Shown: positions 12,001 through 25,344, counted from the first letter of the stretch. The stretch is 64,000 bases of DNA from Montifringilla adamsi (GCA_017590115.1 JAGGNK010006892.1:11132429-11196428); one strand, 5' to 3'. Made by a program: numbers and translations. Notes: generated from the letters alone by a model not told the origin.

Positions 12001-15000
12001 TTATCATGCCCAAACAGAATGACAGAGTAACAATGAAAATGCCATTGCATGGTACCCAGGCTTGCATACAGACATATATTTGGGAAGATCTAACTTCTGA
12101 TTTCTGGGCCTCAATGTCAAGAATTCTTTAAAGGAAAGGCTATAAAGAAAACCTGGACAATATATGATGCCTTTTAGGTGAGTCAGCTTTTTTTTTTTTT
12201 TTGGCAAGAACCCAGTTCCATAGAATCATGCCTAACTGACAAGATGTTAAAATGCAATAAAATTCTGGATCAAGAGTTACTTTTGATTTGAAGTGTCTAC
12301 ATTTTCAGGCAACAAAGCTTTTCTTATAAGAACAGGGTCTGCATGAAAACACCACCCTCCAACTTTAGTAATGATTTGATCTTTCATTTGCTTTTGAACA
12401 AAACACTAGCATTACTAGGGTTCCATATACATTAAAATATACCACAGAGAATTCTAAATTTATGTGGTAAGGATAAAACATGATAAAATTTCAACTAAAG
12501 TAAAAGTACTGCTTAAGTAATTTAGTCTTGTCAAGGTTAAAACAAAGGCTGGAATGCTTTTTCTCAAGTTTCACTGACGTAGTGTCTTTACTTTTACCTT
12601 ACAATTCCCCTTCCCTCCTCAGAAAACACAAATGAACCGTTCAGAAAAAAAATACCATTATACAAAACTCAAGAATAATAGAAATTACTATTTATAGCAA
12701 AATCCTTAGAACTTGCATGGAAGGAAGCCAGATAGAATGATTTTAAGACAATTACTTATTTTTCTAAGAAGGAACTAACAAGAAACATGAGTCTATTATG
12801 CAACTAAATATTTCTCTAAGCAGACAGTAGTATGCAAATAGCTTTTATGTATGAAAGAATTCTAGAGAGAAACAGCTCCTTTGCAGCTTTCTTGTTCTTC
12901 TGTATTGTTTCTATAGCTTCTCACAAGCTGGTCTCATGTTACACCCCTCAAAGCTTTTCAACATGGAATTTCAAATATCTAAATATATCCATGTTTTCTT
13001 GAAATTGTCTAAAATTAGAAAAATTGGAGGATAGTTTCATCTCAATTCTAGAGTAACCCTGATACTCAATTTCTGCCATTTGTTTATACAGCATTTAAAA
13101 TGCTTCTGTAGAACAAAATTGTTGTTGTGTAAAACATGAAGAACTACATAGAAAACTGTGTCTTTGCCAAGATTTAAGTATCACAGCTTCCAGTGCTGAT
13201 ATAAGCACCAAAAACTTTAAAAACTCATCGATATAACAATGTAAACATGCAGAAAGTAACTAGCCTACACAACACTTCTGAGACATTTAGCATTAAAACT
13301 ACTGAAATACCAAAAGAGAGGCTCCTTTGTAAATATTATTTGTTTTCCTGTTCTTTAATGTTGCAACTGTATTGTGCAATAAACTCAGAAAACCCTCTGA
13401 AATGAGCATTCATTGAGGTGGACCAATTGGAACACTATATTCATTTGCTTACCTTGTTACAATTATGAAAATTCAGCTCCTCTATGAAGCATGCATAAAA
13501 TACATCAGATAAAATTCAGGGCACGTTTTAATACTGACAGGTCAAACTCCCCAAAGGCACAATGATCCATAAATATCAAATGATTCCTCATTGTAGGAAG
13601 CAAGCAAGGAAATGTCTACATGGAAACCATCTACAGTTACATGACATGAAACCATACCTGGTAAATACATTCTTAATGTAAGTGATACCAAGAAAGGACC
13701 AATGTGGATGCAAGTGTCAAGCAGTCCTCTGTGGGTTGTTTTTGAACTGAGATTTCTAAATGTCAAAGAGCCTTCTGTTTCTGAGCGATACAATGGCTAA
13801 CTGTTAGAAGTGTAACATTATAAAATGACTTTACACGAAGTTGTTACTCATTCCATGGGTATTAAATTACCCTACGGAACACGTGAGTCATGATGAAAAA
13901 AATCCAAACATTTGCATATTACTTTTCCCCCCTCTCTTTTCTAGTAGCAATCCTTTTTTTTTTTTTACTTAATCAAGATTACAGCCCTTGGTGATGTAAC
14001 TTTAACAGTACAATCTCTCTAACTTCTAGACCTGTCTTTCATCATGTACTTAGCATCACTCATTTCAAAACATCATTGGGAGGCTGAGGCAGCTGGAGGA
14101 TTTGGGAAGCTGACATGAATCAGGCATGAATCTGTTCTTCTCCATCTTTGAAATATCTTACCTGTACTATTTTACAAACAGAGTAAAGATGAAAGAATAT
14201 TTGCTAGCAACATCTGTCCTTTTATCTTTTATTTGCCTACTTACTTTTCCCCCAAAAGACCAGCTGGGCTTCATCGAACACTGCACTAAACAAACCCTAA
14301 CTGCCTGAGTTATTTTTTATTATTTAAAAAGGATGCATGCCAGTAATATAGTTCAGGTTTATGAGGCTTTGTTTTTAAGAAACAAGTACTTTACATACCT
14401 TGCTACCTGTGTCCAAGTATTAAATAGTTGTGCTATAATCATAAAATAAATATATATATATATACATAGCATATAGATAAGAATCCTCAGAGCACTAAAG
14501 GAGTAGTAGCATGTGCTGCTAACTCAACAAGAATGAGCACAAAACTCAAATTGTGTAAGCACTGTGCTAACGTGCAAGATTATTATGGAATGCCCTTCCT
14601 AAAATAAATACTTTCTCTTGCATGGAAAATGATTGAATGAAACAGACTTTTGGTTCCTTCATGAAGAGCTTCCTTCCTCCCCCTCCTCCCCTGAAAAAAT
14701 AACAGCAGAGACTTTAAGCAAAATTAAGTAAGTACATATACCCACTAGTCTTTAATCTGAAGAGGCTGAGACAGATAATCAAAATTCATGAACATTCTAT
14801 TAAAATCTATGACATTTCTAACAAGAAAAAAAAAAAAAAAAAAAGACAAAAGAATGGGAATTGCCAAACCTTGCAAAGCAAGGCACAGCTATCTGTTAGC
14901 TTTATCCTGTGCCTAGCACTAAAAGGCTCAGGCCTCTGTTTCAATGTTACTATCCAAAACTAGTAAAACTCAGAGCTCTCCAAGAGACCTGCAAGGGCTG

Positions 15001-18000
15001 GAGCAGAAGTCAGAAGGAGACAGGTTGGGTGAAACACTGTGGCTTCACACACTTAGGGGATGGCCGTAACACACCAAGGAGATAAAGAAATCTCTGGACT
15101 TTCCAAGTTAGACATGCTTGAACTGCTATACTGCAGGCAATGGAATGAGACACTGCACCACCTGCTTGCTATCAAAAGGAAGGTCTTTGCAAAGACCTTT
15201 GGGCTTTTTCTTTCTTCCAGTGAGTATTTTATACTTAAATGAAAATAACAAGAAACTTCTGAGTGTGTTAGCTCAGAGCTTATCTGGAAATTACAGAGAC
15301 AAAATATGAGTTGTACTAGAAATGAAATGACATAGCTCGGACTTTATGATCAGCATAAAACTCCACAAACACACAAAGCATCTTAAGGAGACACAACATT
15401 TCTGCTCTGCTTTCACATGGCTCTTAGCACAAAGGAGCCCCAGTTTCTAGCTTCTCTCAAATGCAATATTCTATCTGTGCATCACAGCCTGAACAACTGC
15501 ATGACATTAACTCTTATCCAGTCCTTACTAATGCAGTGAAATCTGCGCAAGTTTTTTAGGTTTCCCTTTTTTACTTACTTACAGTTGTTTTGGCAGGTTG
15601 TGAAGGAAATACAGTAGTGCTAGAACAATGAAAATACACTCATGACAAATTGTTCCACTTGACTGATACTGGCTTAAATGGCACTATTTTGCTATGAGCT
15701 CTCTAAGGATTATTTTCTATGGTATTAGGTGCCATGAGGTTGTAGTGAGGTGAGTGTCAGTCTCTTCAACCATGTATCAAATGAAAGGACAAGAGGAAAT
15801 GGCTTCAAGTTGTGCCAGGGGATATTAGAAAAAAAAAGAGTGGTTAGGCATTGGAATAAGTTGCCCAGGGAGCTGGTGGAGTCACCATCCCTGAAAGTGT
15901 CCAAGAGAAGCCTGGATGTGGCACATGGGGTTATGGTTTAGGGGTGATTGTGGTGGTGCTACGCTGACAGCTGGACAGATGATCTTGAAGCTCTCCTCCA
16001 ACCTTGATGATCCTGCAATTCTGTGAGTCTTAAGTAAAAGGAAATGGAGTCCTACTCTTGAAACTCAAGCTCCCAGGATTTCATTATACCCTAAATCTGT
16101 TCATTGTGAAATAACATCACACAGATATGCACGGTTTGCATAACAACCTATTCATCTTTACTTCAAGAAAATGGAAGAAGCTTGCTTAAAGATGAAGAAT
16201 AAACATCAAAAAACCCCAATTTCTTGCAATTCTTTATCGAAGTTAAATTTTGATTCCTGTATTTAAATGGCAACACAAATATAATTACTGATGAAGTACG
16301 GTACCTAAATTTGAGAAATAATATACCTTCTTTTCAGAGTTGTTTTACATATTGCTTCCCAGCCTTAAAATGGTAACACCCGTCTCAAATACCCACTTTT
16401 GATGACCTGTTCTTTAGAATTTGGTATGATCAGGGTTAGGTTTGGAACTAACTTCTAGGTTCACAGTAATGAACAGATACATACCTCCTGCAGATGTTGC
16501 TGTAGATTGTGTGGATGATGCAGTGGCATTGGGTGAACTGCTATTGTCTTCAGGGGAAAAAAAGGCAACAAGAAAATCAGTATTATTCATTTTAATTTTA
16601 ACACACTATAATTAAGGTACCCACAACACAATACTGTCCTCAGGGACTGTGCCTGGAGACTACAATTGGGAACACAGCAGAGAGCAGCCCATCCCAAAGC
16701 AGATGGTTTTTACTCTTCTGCAAAATGCTTCCAGATCTCAGTGCAGCAAGAACACAGTTAACACTGTATGCACAGCAGTGCCCAAATAGCTTGCATCTAA
16801 TTCTTTACACATCCTCTGTTTGCTGCCTTCCACTTCTGTGTCATGTTTTCTTCCATTTGCTGTAAAATAGCCATACTGTCAATAATTTTAACTTATGCAC
16901 TATGAGGGAAAGCAGCTTTGCATTTTTATTCCTCTATTTCAGTTCCATTTCTGTCCCCTCATCTTTTCTTTCATTTTGTTGCATCTCTGCTGCAAACTGG
17001 GAAGATATTGGGAATATACTGCAGTCAAGTAGGGGCAGGCAGATACTCTGAGAAACATCTAACTGCCTATTTCAGTTCTCCACACAGAAAAAGTCCCAAG
17101 AATGTACCTGTTTCCAGACATAAAACACAATCCAGTCTTAGTGTTTTCGTCTTTCCTTTGTTTCACTTCTCCTTTTCCAGTTCTCTTTTTCTTGTCCCTC
17201 CTTCCTCCTTATGGTCCTCCTTCCTACTTCTAGGCTTCTCAGGCACCCTCCCACTCACTTCTTTCCACATTGCTGCATCCCTCTTTTGTATTTCTCATGG
17301 ATTAAGTGTCCCTTCCTCCTGGCAAAGATCTACTGGGCTGTTCCTGAGAGTGTCACTGCCCATACCTTCCTCCCTTCATCCTGCACTGTTGTGAATGCCC
17401 ATTCTGTGATCATTCATTTCTCTGAAGTAAGTCATCTTTTACAGCACCTTCCCACTCTGGAAGGCTTATGTGCCTTGCAGCAGCTCTGCTGCTTTTCAGC
17501 ATGGCTGAAGAACAAAGCATATAACCTCAGAGATTAAGAGGAGAGCAACAGAGCTACTGCAATCAAGAAGCAGACCTGCACCTATTTCCTCTGAATGGAT
17601 CTGCTGTTCTTACCACTGGAGAAGTCTAGTCTAAAACTCTTTGCAATCGCATACATTATGAGCAAGGTCAGGTTAAGAACAAATGCACCAAATTTATAGC
17701 TTCATACCAAAAAATGGTATGGGGGGTGTAAATTACAGAGGCCATTACTTTGCTTTTGGTATAATCACAGCCAAGTAGCCACACTGTGTACTGCACAGTC
17801 AACCCTTATACTGTCCCTTAACTGGGACATTAAGTTGCAGATTTAATTGCCTTTGAGAAAGGGTCTGTGATTGTACAATTACAAACACATTCTTTCTTGC
17901 ATATTTTGCCTTTTATCCTAGCGCAAGCCCTGGATATGCCTGAGGTGAAATCTTTTCCACACAGGCCCAACACTGTAACCAGAACACATCTTTCAGTTTT

Positions 18001-21000
18001 CCCCAGGTTCTAAGTGCTTACTTTGGCAACCCTGGGACAGCTCTGGATGTGGACTGCATGTTCATACAGGTGAAAAGAAGCCACATCTACTGCCTGGAAT
18101 TTGGGTGTGAGTCAGTATTGCAAATAACACAAGACAGAGCGAGTTAATGAGCAGAGTATTGCTGGCCAACAGCAAATGAGATGACTGAAGTAGTACAGGG
18201 CAAAAATGACTAAAATGAAAAAATGCCTTGCCTTTATCTGAAGATCACTGAATTCTAACCTAGCAGACTTCTTGGTTCTCCTTTTAACTGTAAACTGACG
18301 TTGCCAGGTGTTTCTAGTTCTATACACAACGTTTTCCCATTTTACTTCTCCTCTCTCTGTTGCTCTGGGGTACCCAAGGATAAGAGAATTTAATTAAGTT
18401 TTACCATTCCCCTTAAACATCTTTAGTTGTCCCAGAATAGGTGTGGCAATCAGGGTATCTCCCTTCTGCCCTACAGCTGCTCACAATTCAATAAAATAAA
18501 ATAAAGGGCAAACAATTAAAGACAGTTTAAGGCACACAATAATACATATTGCTTTTCTTAATCTACTGAGGAACAGCAACAGAAATGTCAAAAGTATTAC
18601 CTGGCAACCTACTGCCTGGAATCGGAGTAGTGCTGTTCACATCATCAGAGCTGTTTGTGTATTCATTACCTACATTAGAAAACACAGGAATAGTAAGATC
18701 GTTCTAGGTGGAAGAAGAAAAAAAGGTACAGCATCTGCCACTTGCTTTGAGCATATAAATGACTAATTTACCATGGACAGGAGTCAGTCATAATGATGAC
18801 ATAAAAGCATGTTAGCACAACAGCCTGCTTCAAGTGCATTAGAAGTGACATCATTTGTACTACCCAACCACCAAATGAACTGAAACTCCTCCCATCCTAT
18901 CTTTTCCATCATCCCCATCCCAAGTTTTCATTTTCCTTGAGATGAAATGAGACCAAAAGAGGCAAAAAATCAGGCACTTTTCTTCAATAATAACATCTGA
19001 CCTACGTCACCCACAGCAGAAGAGAAAGAACTTCTCACTTATATCTCTTCCTGTGAAGTGTGGCAGGCCTTTTCAGGCAGATAGATGTTTCTCTGGCCCT
19101 AAATGGACAACATGACAACACAATTAGCTCCACTATGGAGTTACGTTATCCAGTTTGGGACTAAGGGCATGTTAATGCATCCACTGAGCATTTGGCAGGT
19201 GGGGAAATGGCACTGAGAATGACTACACCTCCAAAGAAGTGATAAAATTTAAAGATAAACCAGAGAATGCATAAACTGACATTCACACACATACAAGAGT
19301 GTGTATATGTTGTGGACTCTGCCTTTGACAAGCAGTTTAGTTTTGATCACCTAATACTGTGTAAAAGACAAGCAAATAACCTGAACTGAGTATCACAGAA
19401 ATAGGGCATTTTCTTCATGGTTACAAAACCTTAGTCAAGGTCTCAAAATGGGGAAGTTTCCAAATACAAATGGAAAATAACTCATTGTATCTCATCCCTA
19501 CAATATCAAGACCAAGGGCAGCACTGCAAAGTATGTTACAATGTTTAATTAGGGAGATTAAAGAAAACAAACAAAGGATGGGACACTGCTAAACTAAGCT
19601 TCCCCAGGGAGGACCCAATCCTGCAAAAACTGTTCTGTATCACAGCAAGATCTTCCACATTAAACAATGATCTGATTGGGAAAGCTAAGCCACCACAAAA
19701 CTGACATTACATCCTTCTTCAACAGCACACAATGTTTTTTTCTGCAGAGAAATTTTTTAACCAGAAGAAAGGGTTCAGTATATTACTGGTTGAAAGAGAG
19801 GGGCAGGAAATAGAGGTGGAAGTAAAGGCAGGACTGTATTAGTTTAGTTTAGTTATTAGTTTAGCTCAGATCAGCTTGGACTGCACACCTTGAAATATGT
19901 CAAGGACCTTATCCAGCTTAAAAGATGCTTCTTTTTGTTTTGCTTCTTAAACAAACCCAAACACTGGTAAGTTTCTTAGTCTGAATAACATGCATTGGCT
20001 TCAGAATACAAATACTCCTTACATGGGGTTTTGCATAAACATATTCCACTACTGGAATTCCATTACTGGAACACATGGCAGTGAATGGGACAAGGGAGAT
20101 AAAAGAACATCTTAAAATGATACTATTCCCTAAGTGTTCTCTAGCCTGAGACTGCGCCTTTGAATTTGAAACTACATATATCACTGCAGTGGCAAGAAGG
20201 AGACTTCAAATGGAGGAAGAAAGGACTCCTGGGTTAAGCAAGGCAAAAAGCACCACAGCTTTTATGCAGTGTTAGCTCTGACAAGTAGAACCTCTCATCC
20301 CAGACCACAGGCTTCACAGTTCAAGTGTCTCAAAGCAAAACAGGGAGGGGTTCTGGCCTTCTCCAGGAAGCAGAAGTGCCAGGGTTAGAAATCCACACTG
20401 ACCCAGGTGTAGACACACATGGCTAGCACAGGAAGGAAGGGGGGAGAGAGCCAGCAGCCAGCTGCAGCATCCTGTGCATGAGCAGAAGCAGAGCTCTTGG
20501 GTCACAGCATCAGCTGCAACATCAGGCCTAGGAATGTTAAGCAGAGAAACTCTGCGCTGAGGTTTACTCTCCCTGTGACCCAGAAGAGAGGGGACAGAAA
20601 GAAAGGATCTCTTGTTTTCACTTTTCACGATGAAAAGGAACCAACACAAGGATATACCCAACTTAAAGCTGGATCAGAGCACCACATACCGGAAAAGGAC
20701 AGAGATGTGGGATCAACATAATTTTTGTCCAACAACCCTGTTCTGCTCTGTTTAAGATCAGGCACAGATACAGCTAAAAAACCACAGACCTGTGGCTGGC
20801 TGGGGTGTATCTGAAGGCAAGTGTGTTTCCTGTGAAAGCCCCTGTCAGAATCTGGCATTTTGAGTGCTTTCAGGGCCTCTTGTGGTTTTGTTGCTCTAGT
20901 GAGTCAAAAGTCACAAACTGGAGACAATTTGGATATGCAAACTTTCAAAAGGGCAAAATCAGTCCACTTATTCCAGTTTCATAGCTGGAAGTGGGAGACT

Positions 21001-23558
21001 GAAGATTTGTCCTTGTGTGTTAAACAAATACATACAGGGTGAGTGACAGGGATAGCTCTGATACCTGCTAAGAATGAAAAGGACAGGATGTTAAACGGAT
21101 TGGATTTTGCCAGGTTCTGCAAAAATCAACAGATTCTTTGGAATCCAGCTTAGACACATACCAAATTACTATCTCCATAGCTGAACCCTGGTAGAAGGAA
21201 CCTACACAAATGAATGCCAATAGTCAGTCAACTACCTGCATGTGACAAAACTCAATTTGTTCACTCCAATAGTGACATAAAAGATAAGTTTATTTCTAAG
21301 GACCCACACACTTCATGTCTAGTGTAGCTAAACTTTATGCTGCAGAAAATGCTCGTATCTTAAACTCTCATTTTTACTAAGCACAGCTTTACGTATTCAT
21401 TTTGGAGACATAGCAAAAGTCATACATAAAACTCTCTGGGCATTTTCTCTTTTCAAGCTTAATGCATAGCAGGCACAGTGGGGAATTTCTTGCCCAAATC
21501 ATTCTGCTGTTGTTGGTTTGAAACCCCAAAAGTACAGAAACACTGACAATGTGCAGTCCATCAGAAAGATCACCCATTTGCTCAGTAATCTCTCAGGTAT
21601 CCAGATGAGGAAGAGCTGGGGTGCTGGAACAGTTAAAGCAGAGATCTTAGAGCAATATGAATGTAACCTCTTCTAAGAGAAGATGATACACTAAAATCAA
21701 AATATCATGCCTGTTTTCAGGCCTGGAGGATGCTGCTGCTGCTGATTTTTTTTACTGTGAGTAGATACAAGTAAGCTCTTGGAAGATGTCACTAGCTATC
21801 TTTTCTCAACACAACGGGAAGGGGGTGGGGGCCACTTCCTGACAGGGAATGGGGATTCCCCTTACTCAGGTACCAGGAAGCCAGATGGATTTTATATAAT
21901 AGTGGGAAGGATTTTTAGTAAACCATATTATTTTGGTTAAATAACACTTCTTCCACTGACTTGATTAACACATAGGAATAAAACTGTCCAGCAGAGTAAA
22001 ACAGCAGCATTACGTTGAAATAACCAGTCTGCACAAAAATATTAACTGGAGTGAGACACATCTGCCACTTTCACTTTTTGCATATTGGAGTATTTTATGG
22101 GGTTCACACTTCCTGCTGTAGTGTTGATTAGATAATCACAAATGTCTGCTGAAATCAACACAAATCTCAGCAGTACTTTCTGGAAGTTTCTAAGTAGACA
22201 AAGGTAGGGGAAAAAAAAAAGCTGTTTCAACAGATACATTAAACTGAGCCTTAAAAGGGCACAACTTCTTTCAACATATCATAACTGAGCTCCGGAGGAA
22301 GCTCACATACAGAGGAAGGACTACAACTGAGTTTGAGGAGTTACATGAGAGCACCCCTGCCCCAGGAGACAGCAGTGACTTTATTTTGAGTTAAAACACC
22401 ACATGCACTCAGGAAGCAGCATGACAGAAGACAGATCAATGCAACCTTGTACCACGGGAAATGACAGGCTATTGCTGTTAAATGGAGGCCATAAGATCTT
22501 AGCAAAGCAACAAACAGTTACCTGTTAACTCCTTTTAAAAAGAACTTACCCTTCTTTTTGGAAGGGTAACTATAAAGCTGTTTACATTCCTCATTCCATT
22601 TTTAAAAAATCAATTTATAATACAACTTCACCAGATTAAACAACAGCATATTAACACTGCTGGACTGAGATTCCCCGGCAGTATTTACAGCAGGTTAATT
22701 CTAGTACCCAGCACTTTTTGGCTTCTTTACTTTGGAAAACTGTGTGGCACCGTATGGGACACTTCAGTCTTCCGAAAAGGCAACTCCGACAGCTCAGACC
22801 TGTATGTTTCTGGGTTTATTTGAGTGCCTGTCAACGCTGATCCCCTGTGGTGTTCTGAGCACAAGGCTGCGCATTTGCTAGAACCGGCCACTCCAAAGGG
22901 GCACTGCTGCGGACAAAGCGCAGCGGCTGTGCCATCCGCACCGCCACATGAGCCCGAAGCCCCTCGCCCCAAGGACAGCCTCAGAAGGAGCAGGGACCGG
23001 CCCTCCCCAGCCCGGCCCTGCCGGGGGCTCCCGGGACACTCCGGCTCCCGGGGCGGAGCCGCAGCCAAGCCGCGCCCGCGCATCCCTGCGGGCGTGCGCA
23101 CCGCAAGCCAAACGCGCCTCGGGGGGTTCTTCTGTCGTTGTTGTTGCTGCTTAACAAACATCCCCAGTGTTTCCCCCTCCTCCTCCCCGTTTCTGTCACA
23201 GCTCCCGGACACGCCGGCCGGGCCACCTCGGCTCCCGCTCGGGAGCAGAGCGCCAGTGACCGCCGTCCCGTCCCGTCCCGCTGCCGCGCCCCGGGGCGCT
23301 GGGGGGCAGCCAGGGCGCAGCCCCGGCCCCGCTCCGGCCGCCAGCGGCGGGACGAGGCCTGGGTGGGCCCAGCGGAGTTGTGGCGGCAGCCGCCAGGCAG
23401 AGCGGCTACGAGGGGAGCAGGGCCAGCGCCTCCGCCCGGCTCGGCTCGGCTCAGCCCGGCCCGGCCCGGCCTGTCCCCCGCGGGCGCTACTCACGGGTGC
23501 CGCGGGCGAGCAGCAGCAGCGCCCACAGAGCGCAGGACGCGCCGCCGAGGAGCCGCAT
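9073..23558 (-). CDS. TMEM123: TMEM123 (porimin), mucin-like type I membrane protein, complete, six exons
   Basis: Minus-strand exons 23495-23558, 18601-18669, 16485-16547, 11734-11925, 10172-10325 and 9073-9097 sum to 567 bp, giving 188 residues plus stop; every junction is in phase and all have GT-AG ends. Residues 1-21 form a signal peptide (MRLLGGASCALWALLLLARG). Residues 22 to about 140 are Ser/Thr-rich with many N-x-S/T sequons (NSS, NST, NAT, NLT, NQT, NVT), as expected of a mucin-like ectodomain. A transmembrane helix covers about 148-167 (SFVGGIVLTLGVL onward). The short tail ends DEHDAII, the family hallmark. Human TMEM123 is 208 residues, so this one is slightly shorter in the mucin part. 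The family is a surface receptor linked to oncotic cell death in T cells; its physiological role is poorly defined. Transcription starts in a CpG island. Confidence 0.95.
9550..9655. repeat. 43-bp near-perfect inverted repeat, 20-nt spacer
   Basis: Left arm 9550-9592 (begins TTTAGTGTCATCC, ends TTTTAACTGAG) and right arm 9613-9655 are reverse complements with a single mismatch (G versus A at the seventh base). The spacer is 9593-9612. It lies in the last TMEM123 intron, about 450 bp above exon 6. It could fold as a 106-nt hairpin. No transposase or obvious target duplication seen. Confidence 0.93.
10172..10325 (-). CDS. TMEM123: TMEM123 exon 5, transmembrane segment
   Basis: Acceptor CTTCTTTTCAG and donor GTAAGT (minus strand). 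It encodes TSKSEAVVVRTSRFDVGSF, the membrane helix and the basic stop-transfer SRRGIQYRT. The apparent Met-stop after YRT lies beyond the donor and is not used. Confidence 0.94.
11734..11925 (-). CDS. TMEM123: TMEM123 exon 4, Ser/Thr-rich ectodomain
   Basis: Acceptor AAATTTCCAG and donor GTGAGT. The 192-bp exon is rich in Thr, Ser and Pro with sequons at NLT, NST, NQT and NVT, a mucin-like stalk. Confidence 0.93.
14448..14464. repeat. (TA)n microsatellite
   Basis: A short TA run of about eight units in the TMEM123 intron. Confidence 0.85.
14826..14844. repeat. Poly(A) tract, 19 A
   Basis: Uninterrupted A run in the TMEM123 intron; no retroelement recognised next to it. Confidence 0.85.
15180..15199. 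repeat. 20-bp perfect palindrome
   Basis: AAGGTCTTTGCAAAGACCTT is self-complementary over its whole length, in the TMEM123 intron between exons 3 and 4. Confidence 0.9.
15725..16027 (+). mobile_element. CR1-type LINE fragment (3' end)
   Basis: Contains the classic avian CR1 tail wording: AATAAGTTGCCCAGGGAGCTGGTGGAGTCACC, read here in pieces, then GATCTTGAAGCTCTCCTCC and the terminal GATCCTGCAATTCTGTGA. Degraded; in the TMEM123 intron on the sense strand relative to the window. Boundaries approximate. Confidence 0.88.
16485..16547 (-). CDS. TMEM123: TMEM123 exon 3, Ser/Thr-rich ectodomain
   Basis: A 63-bp exon between acceptor TCCCCTGAAG and donor GTATGT. It encodes NSSSPNATASSTQSTATSAG, with phase 1 at both ends so that skipping would keep the frame. 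Confidence 0.88.
18601..18669 (-). CDS. TMEM123: TMEM123 exon 2, start of ectodomain
   Basis: A 69-bp exon between acceptor TTCTAATGTAG and donor GTAATA. It encodes NEYTNSSDDVNSTTPIPG plus SRLP, with two sequons. Phase 1 at both ends, as for exon 3. Confidence 0.85.
18670..23494 (-). other. TMEM123 intron 1
   Basis: A 4.8-kb intron from the CpG island to exon 2. A moderately GC-richer stretch at about 20.3-20.9 kb carries open frames on both strands (up to 115 codons) with no recognisable domain. No RNA gene seen. Confidence 0.75.
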
Positions 23559-23750
23559 GGCCGCAGACGGGCTGCCGGAGCTCGCCAGGCGCGGTCCGTG
23601 CTGCCGGGAGAGGGGCGGGCCGGGGCGGGGCCGCGGGGCGGGGATGGGCGCGGCGAGGTGGGCTCCTCTCCCTCTCCTCCTCTCCCAGCATTTTCCGGCA
23701 GGCTGGGCGGCAAAAGGCTGCGGTACCTGTAAGGGGAGAGATGTGTGTGC
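22850..23750. promoter_or_regulatory. TMEM123: CpG-island promoter of TMEM123
   Basis: About 0.9 kb of dense GC and CpG in an otherwise AT-rich window, with clustered GC boxes (GGGGCGGGGC type) at about 23610-23650 just upstream of the exon 1 ATG and no TATA box. This is a typical housekeeping promoter. Long open frames on both strands here are products of base composition. Confidence 0.85.
23495..23558 (-). CDS. TMEM123: TMEM123 exon 1, signal peptide
   Basis: ATG at 23558-23556, donor GTGAGT at 23494. This start is preferred over in-frame upstream ATGs because it opens directly into a basic-hydrophobic signal peptide and lies just below the GC-box cluster. The 64-bp coding part ends one base into Arg22. 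Confidence 0.92.
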
Positions 23751-25325
23751 TTCAGCAGGTGCTACAGAGGGGACAGCCGAGTGGCGCTCTGGCGGTCTGT
23801 GAGCACCTGTGGAAACAGGGCAGAGCTCCAGGTGCGCCGCCTGCGAGCAGCTCTCACGGCTGGTGATGTCAGGCTGTTTTCCAAATACCATTCAACATCT
23901 GCCAGCAGAGCCTCATCTCCGTGGATTTATCTTCCTTGTTAATCGTATCCACGTAACCAACACCTGGATTCACTGCACACGCCTTCCCGAGGTGCCTGAA
24001 ATTTCCCCATGTGCTTGGAAAATTGTGAAACCGACTACAAAGGCGATAGGGAAAGGTGAAAGGGAACAATTATGTTCAGTTCTTTCAATTTTTTCCTGAG
24101 AACTTCTAACATAAAAGTGGTGTTGGGAATTTATTTTTCAAAGGGAATTTGTCACTTTGTTCTTAAGAGTGAAAACAATTTGAAAAATATTTATCAGAGG
24201 AAATAACTATTTTTAATGTGGATAATTAAGGATCAGCAGCAAAGCCACAGTAGAATATTTTGCATGTACTACTACACTTATGTTCACTGCAGCACAGCGG
24301 TGTTCCCATGTTAAGCCACATATCTGAGCCAGAGAGGGTGAAGTGCCTCACCTGGGAGCTCACAGGCAGGTTGTGAAGCTGTACTAGGGTACTGTGTGAA
24401 ACCTAGCACACTTCCAGGCAGACATGTGGCAGTCTCAGCAAGAAAGTGGTGAATAGATATTGTATTCCTCAGGCCCCTCAGTCTGCATTCAGAGAAAATA
24501 GCTGCATGCGTTATACTTCCAGCATTCTCTTACGCCTTTGTTCTGCAGAGCTTCCTGTGTGGTTTTCATGACTAAGGTACCCAAGGATCGGTATGCGCCT
24601 TTTTACTGTGGATTTTCTGAGATGATCCTCCAAAGCTTTTCTTTATGATGGCTGTAGTACTAGTACCTCCAGCTAGTCTAATTCCAGAAAAGCTTAGAAA
24701 TACTAGTAATCCATATGTTACTAAGTATAAGGGCCTCTGGTTACAGAGGCAAAACTTAGAGTGAGAAAAACAATAGTGATTTATTAAACTAACATGCATT
24801 TAGAGGATATATCTCTATATAACATATATCCATATCTTTAACATATCTAAGTCTTTCAGCTCTTGCACAACACCAGTGAACACAAGGCTTAACCAGACTG
24901 GAAACACTTTATTTGGGAATACCCTAATTAACATTGCTTAACTTGTGTATCTGCAGGAAAAGAGTAGTTAAGATAGATGGAACAAAGAGCAGTCATAGGA
25001 TTGTGGGAGATAGGAGTGTAGCTAACCTAGAAGTGATGAGTTAGCAGGCTCTGAGGCACAGTTGCACAGAATCTTTGCTGTGTAAAGGCAGAGGTGCTGG
25101 AAGTTCTTGTGTTGATTGCTTTGTGTGGTTTTGTTTCATTTTGGTGTTTGTTGTTCTGTGGAGGTGAATTTCAAAGTGTTGGGGTAGCTGGAAGTTGTTC
25201 CTACACTATGAAGGAAACATTCGGGGAAAACTTAGTAGGAGTAATCATACACTTTTGGTACATGGTGTAAATAATGATTTCCCATACAGATTCCCACATA
25301 AAGATACGACTGGTGAATTTCCCTT

Positions 25326-25344
25326 CCCCCCCCCCCCCCCCCCC
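25326..25344. repeat. Poly(C) tract, 19 C
   Basis: Uninterrupted C run following CTT. The minus strand is G19, capable of forming a G-quadruplex. Confidence 0.9.

Larger units (their letters stand above)
11926..16484 (-). other. TMEM123 intron between exons 3 and 4
   Basis: A 4.6-kb AT-rich intron holding the poly(A), TA and palindrome features and the CR1 fragment listed separately. Nothing else recognised. Confidence 0.75.

Noticed and set aside
22727..23866. Long open frames on both strands (up to 328 codons) over the CpG island
   Set aside because: High GC lowers stop-codon frequency; the translations are Ala/Pro/Arg/Gly-rich with no domain, and the true coding content is the 64-bp TMEM123 exon 1.
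23487..23891. A longer TMEM123 first exon starting upstream near 23891
   Set aside because: The in-frame ATG at 23558 gives a clean signal peptide; the upstream part runs through the GC-box promoter and has no family similarity.
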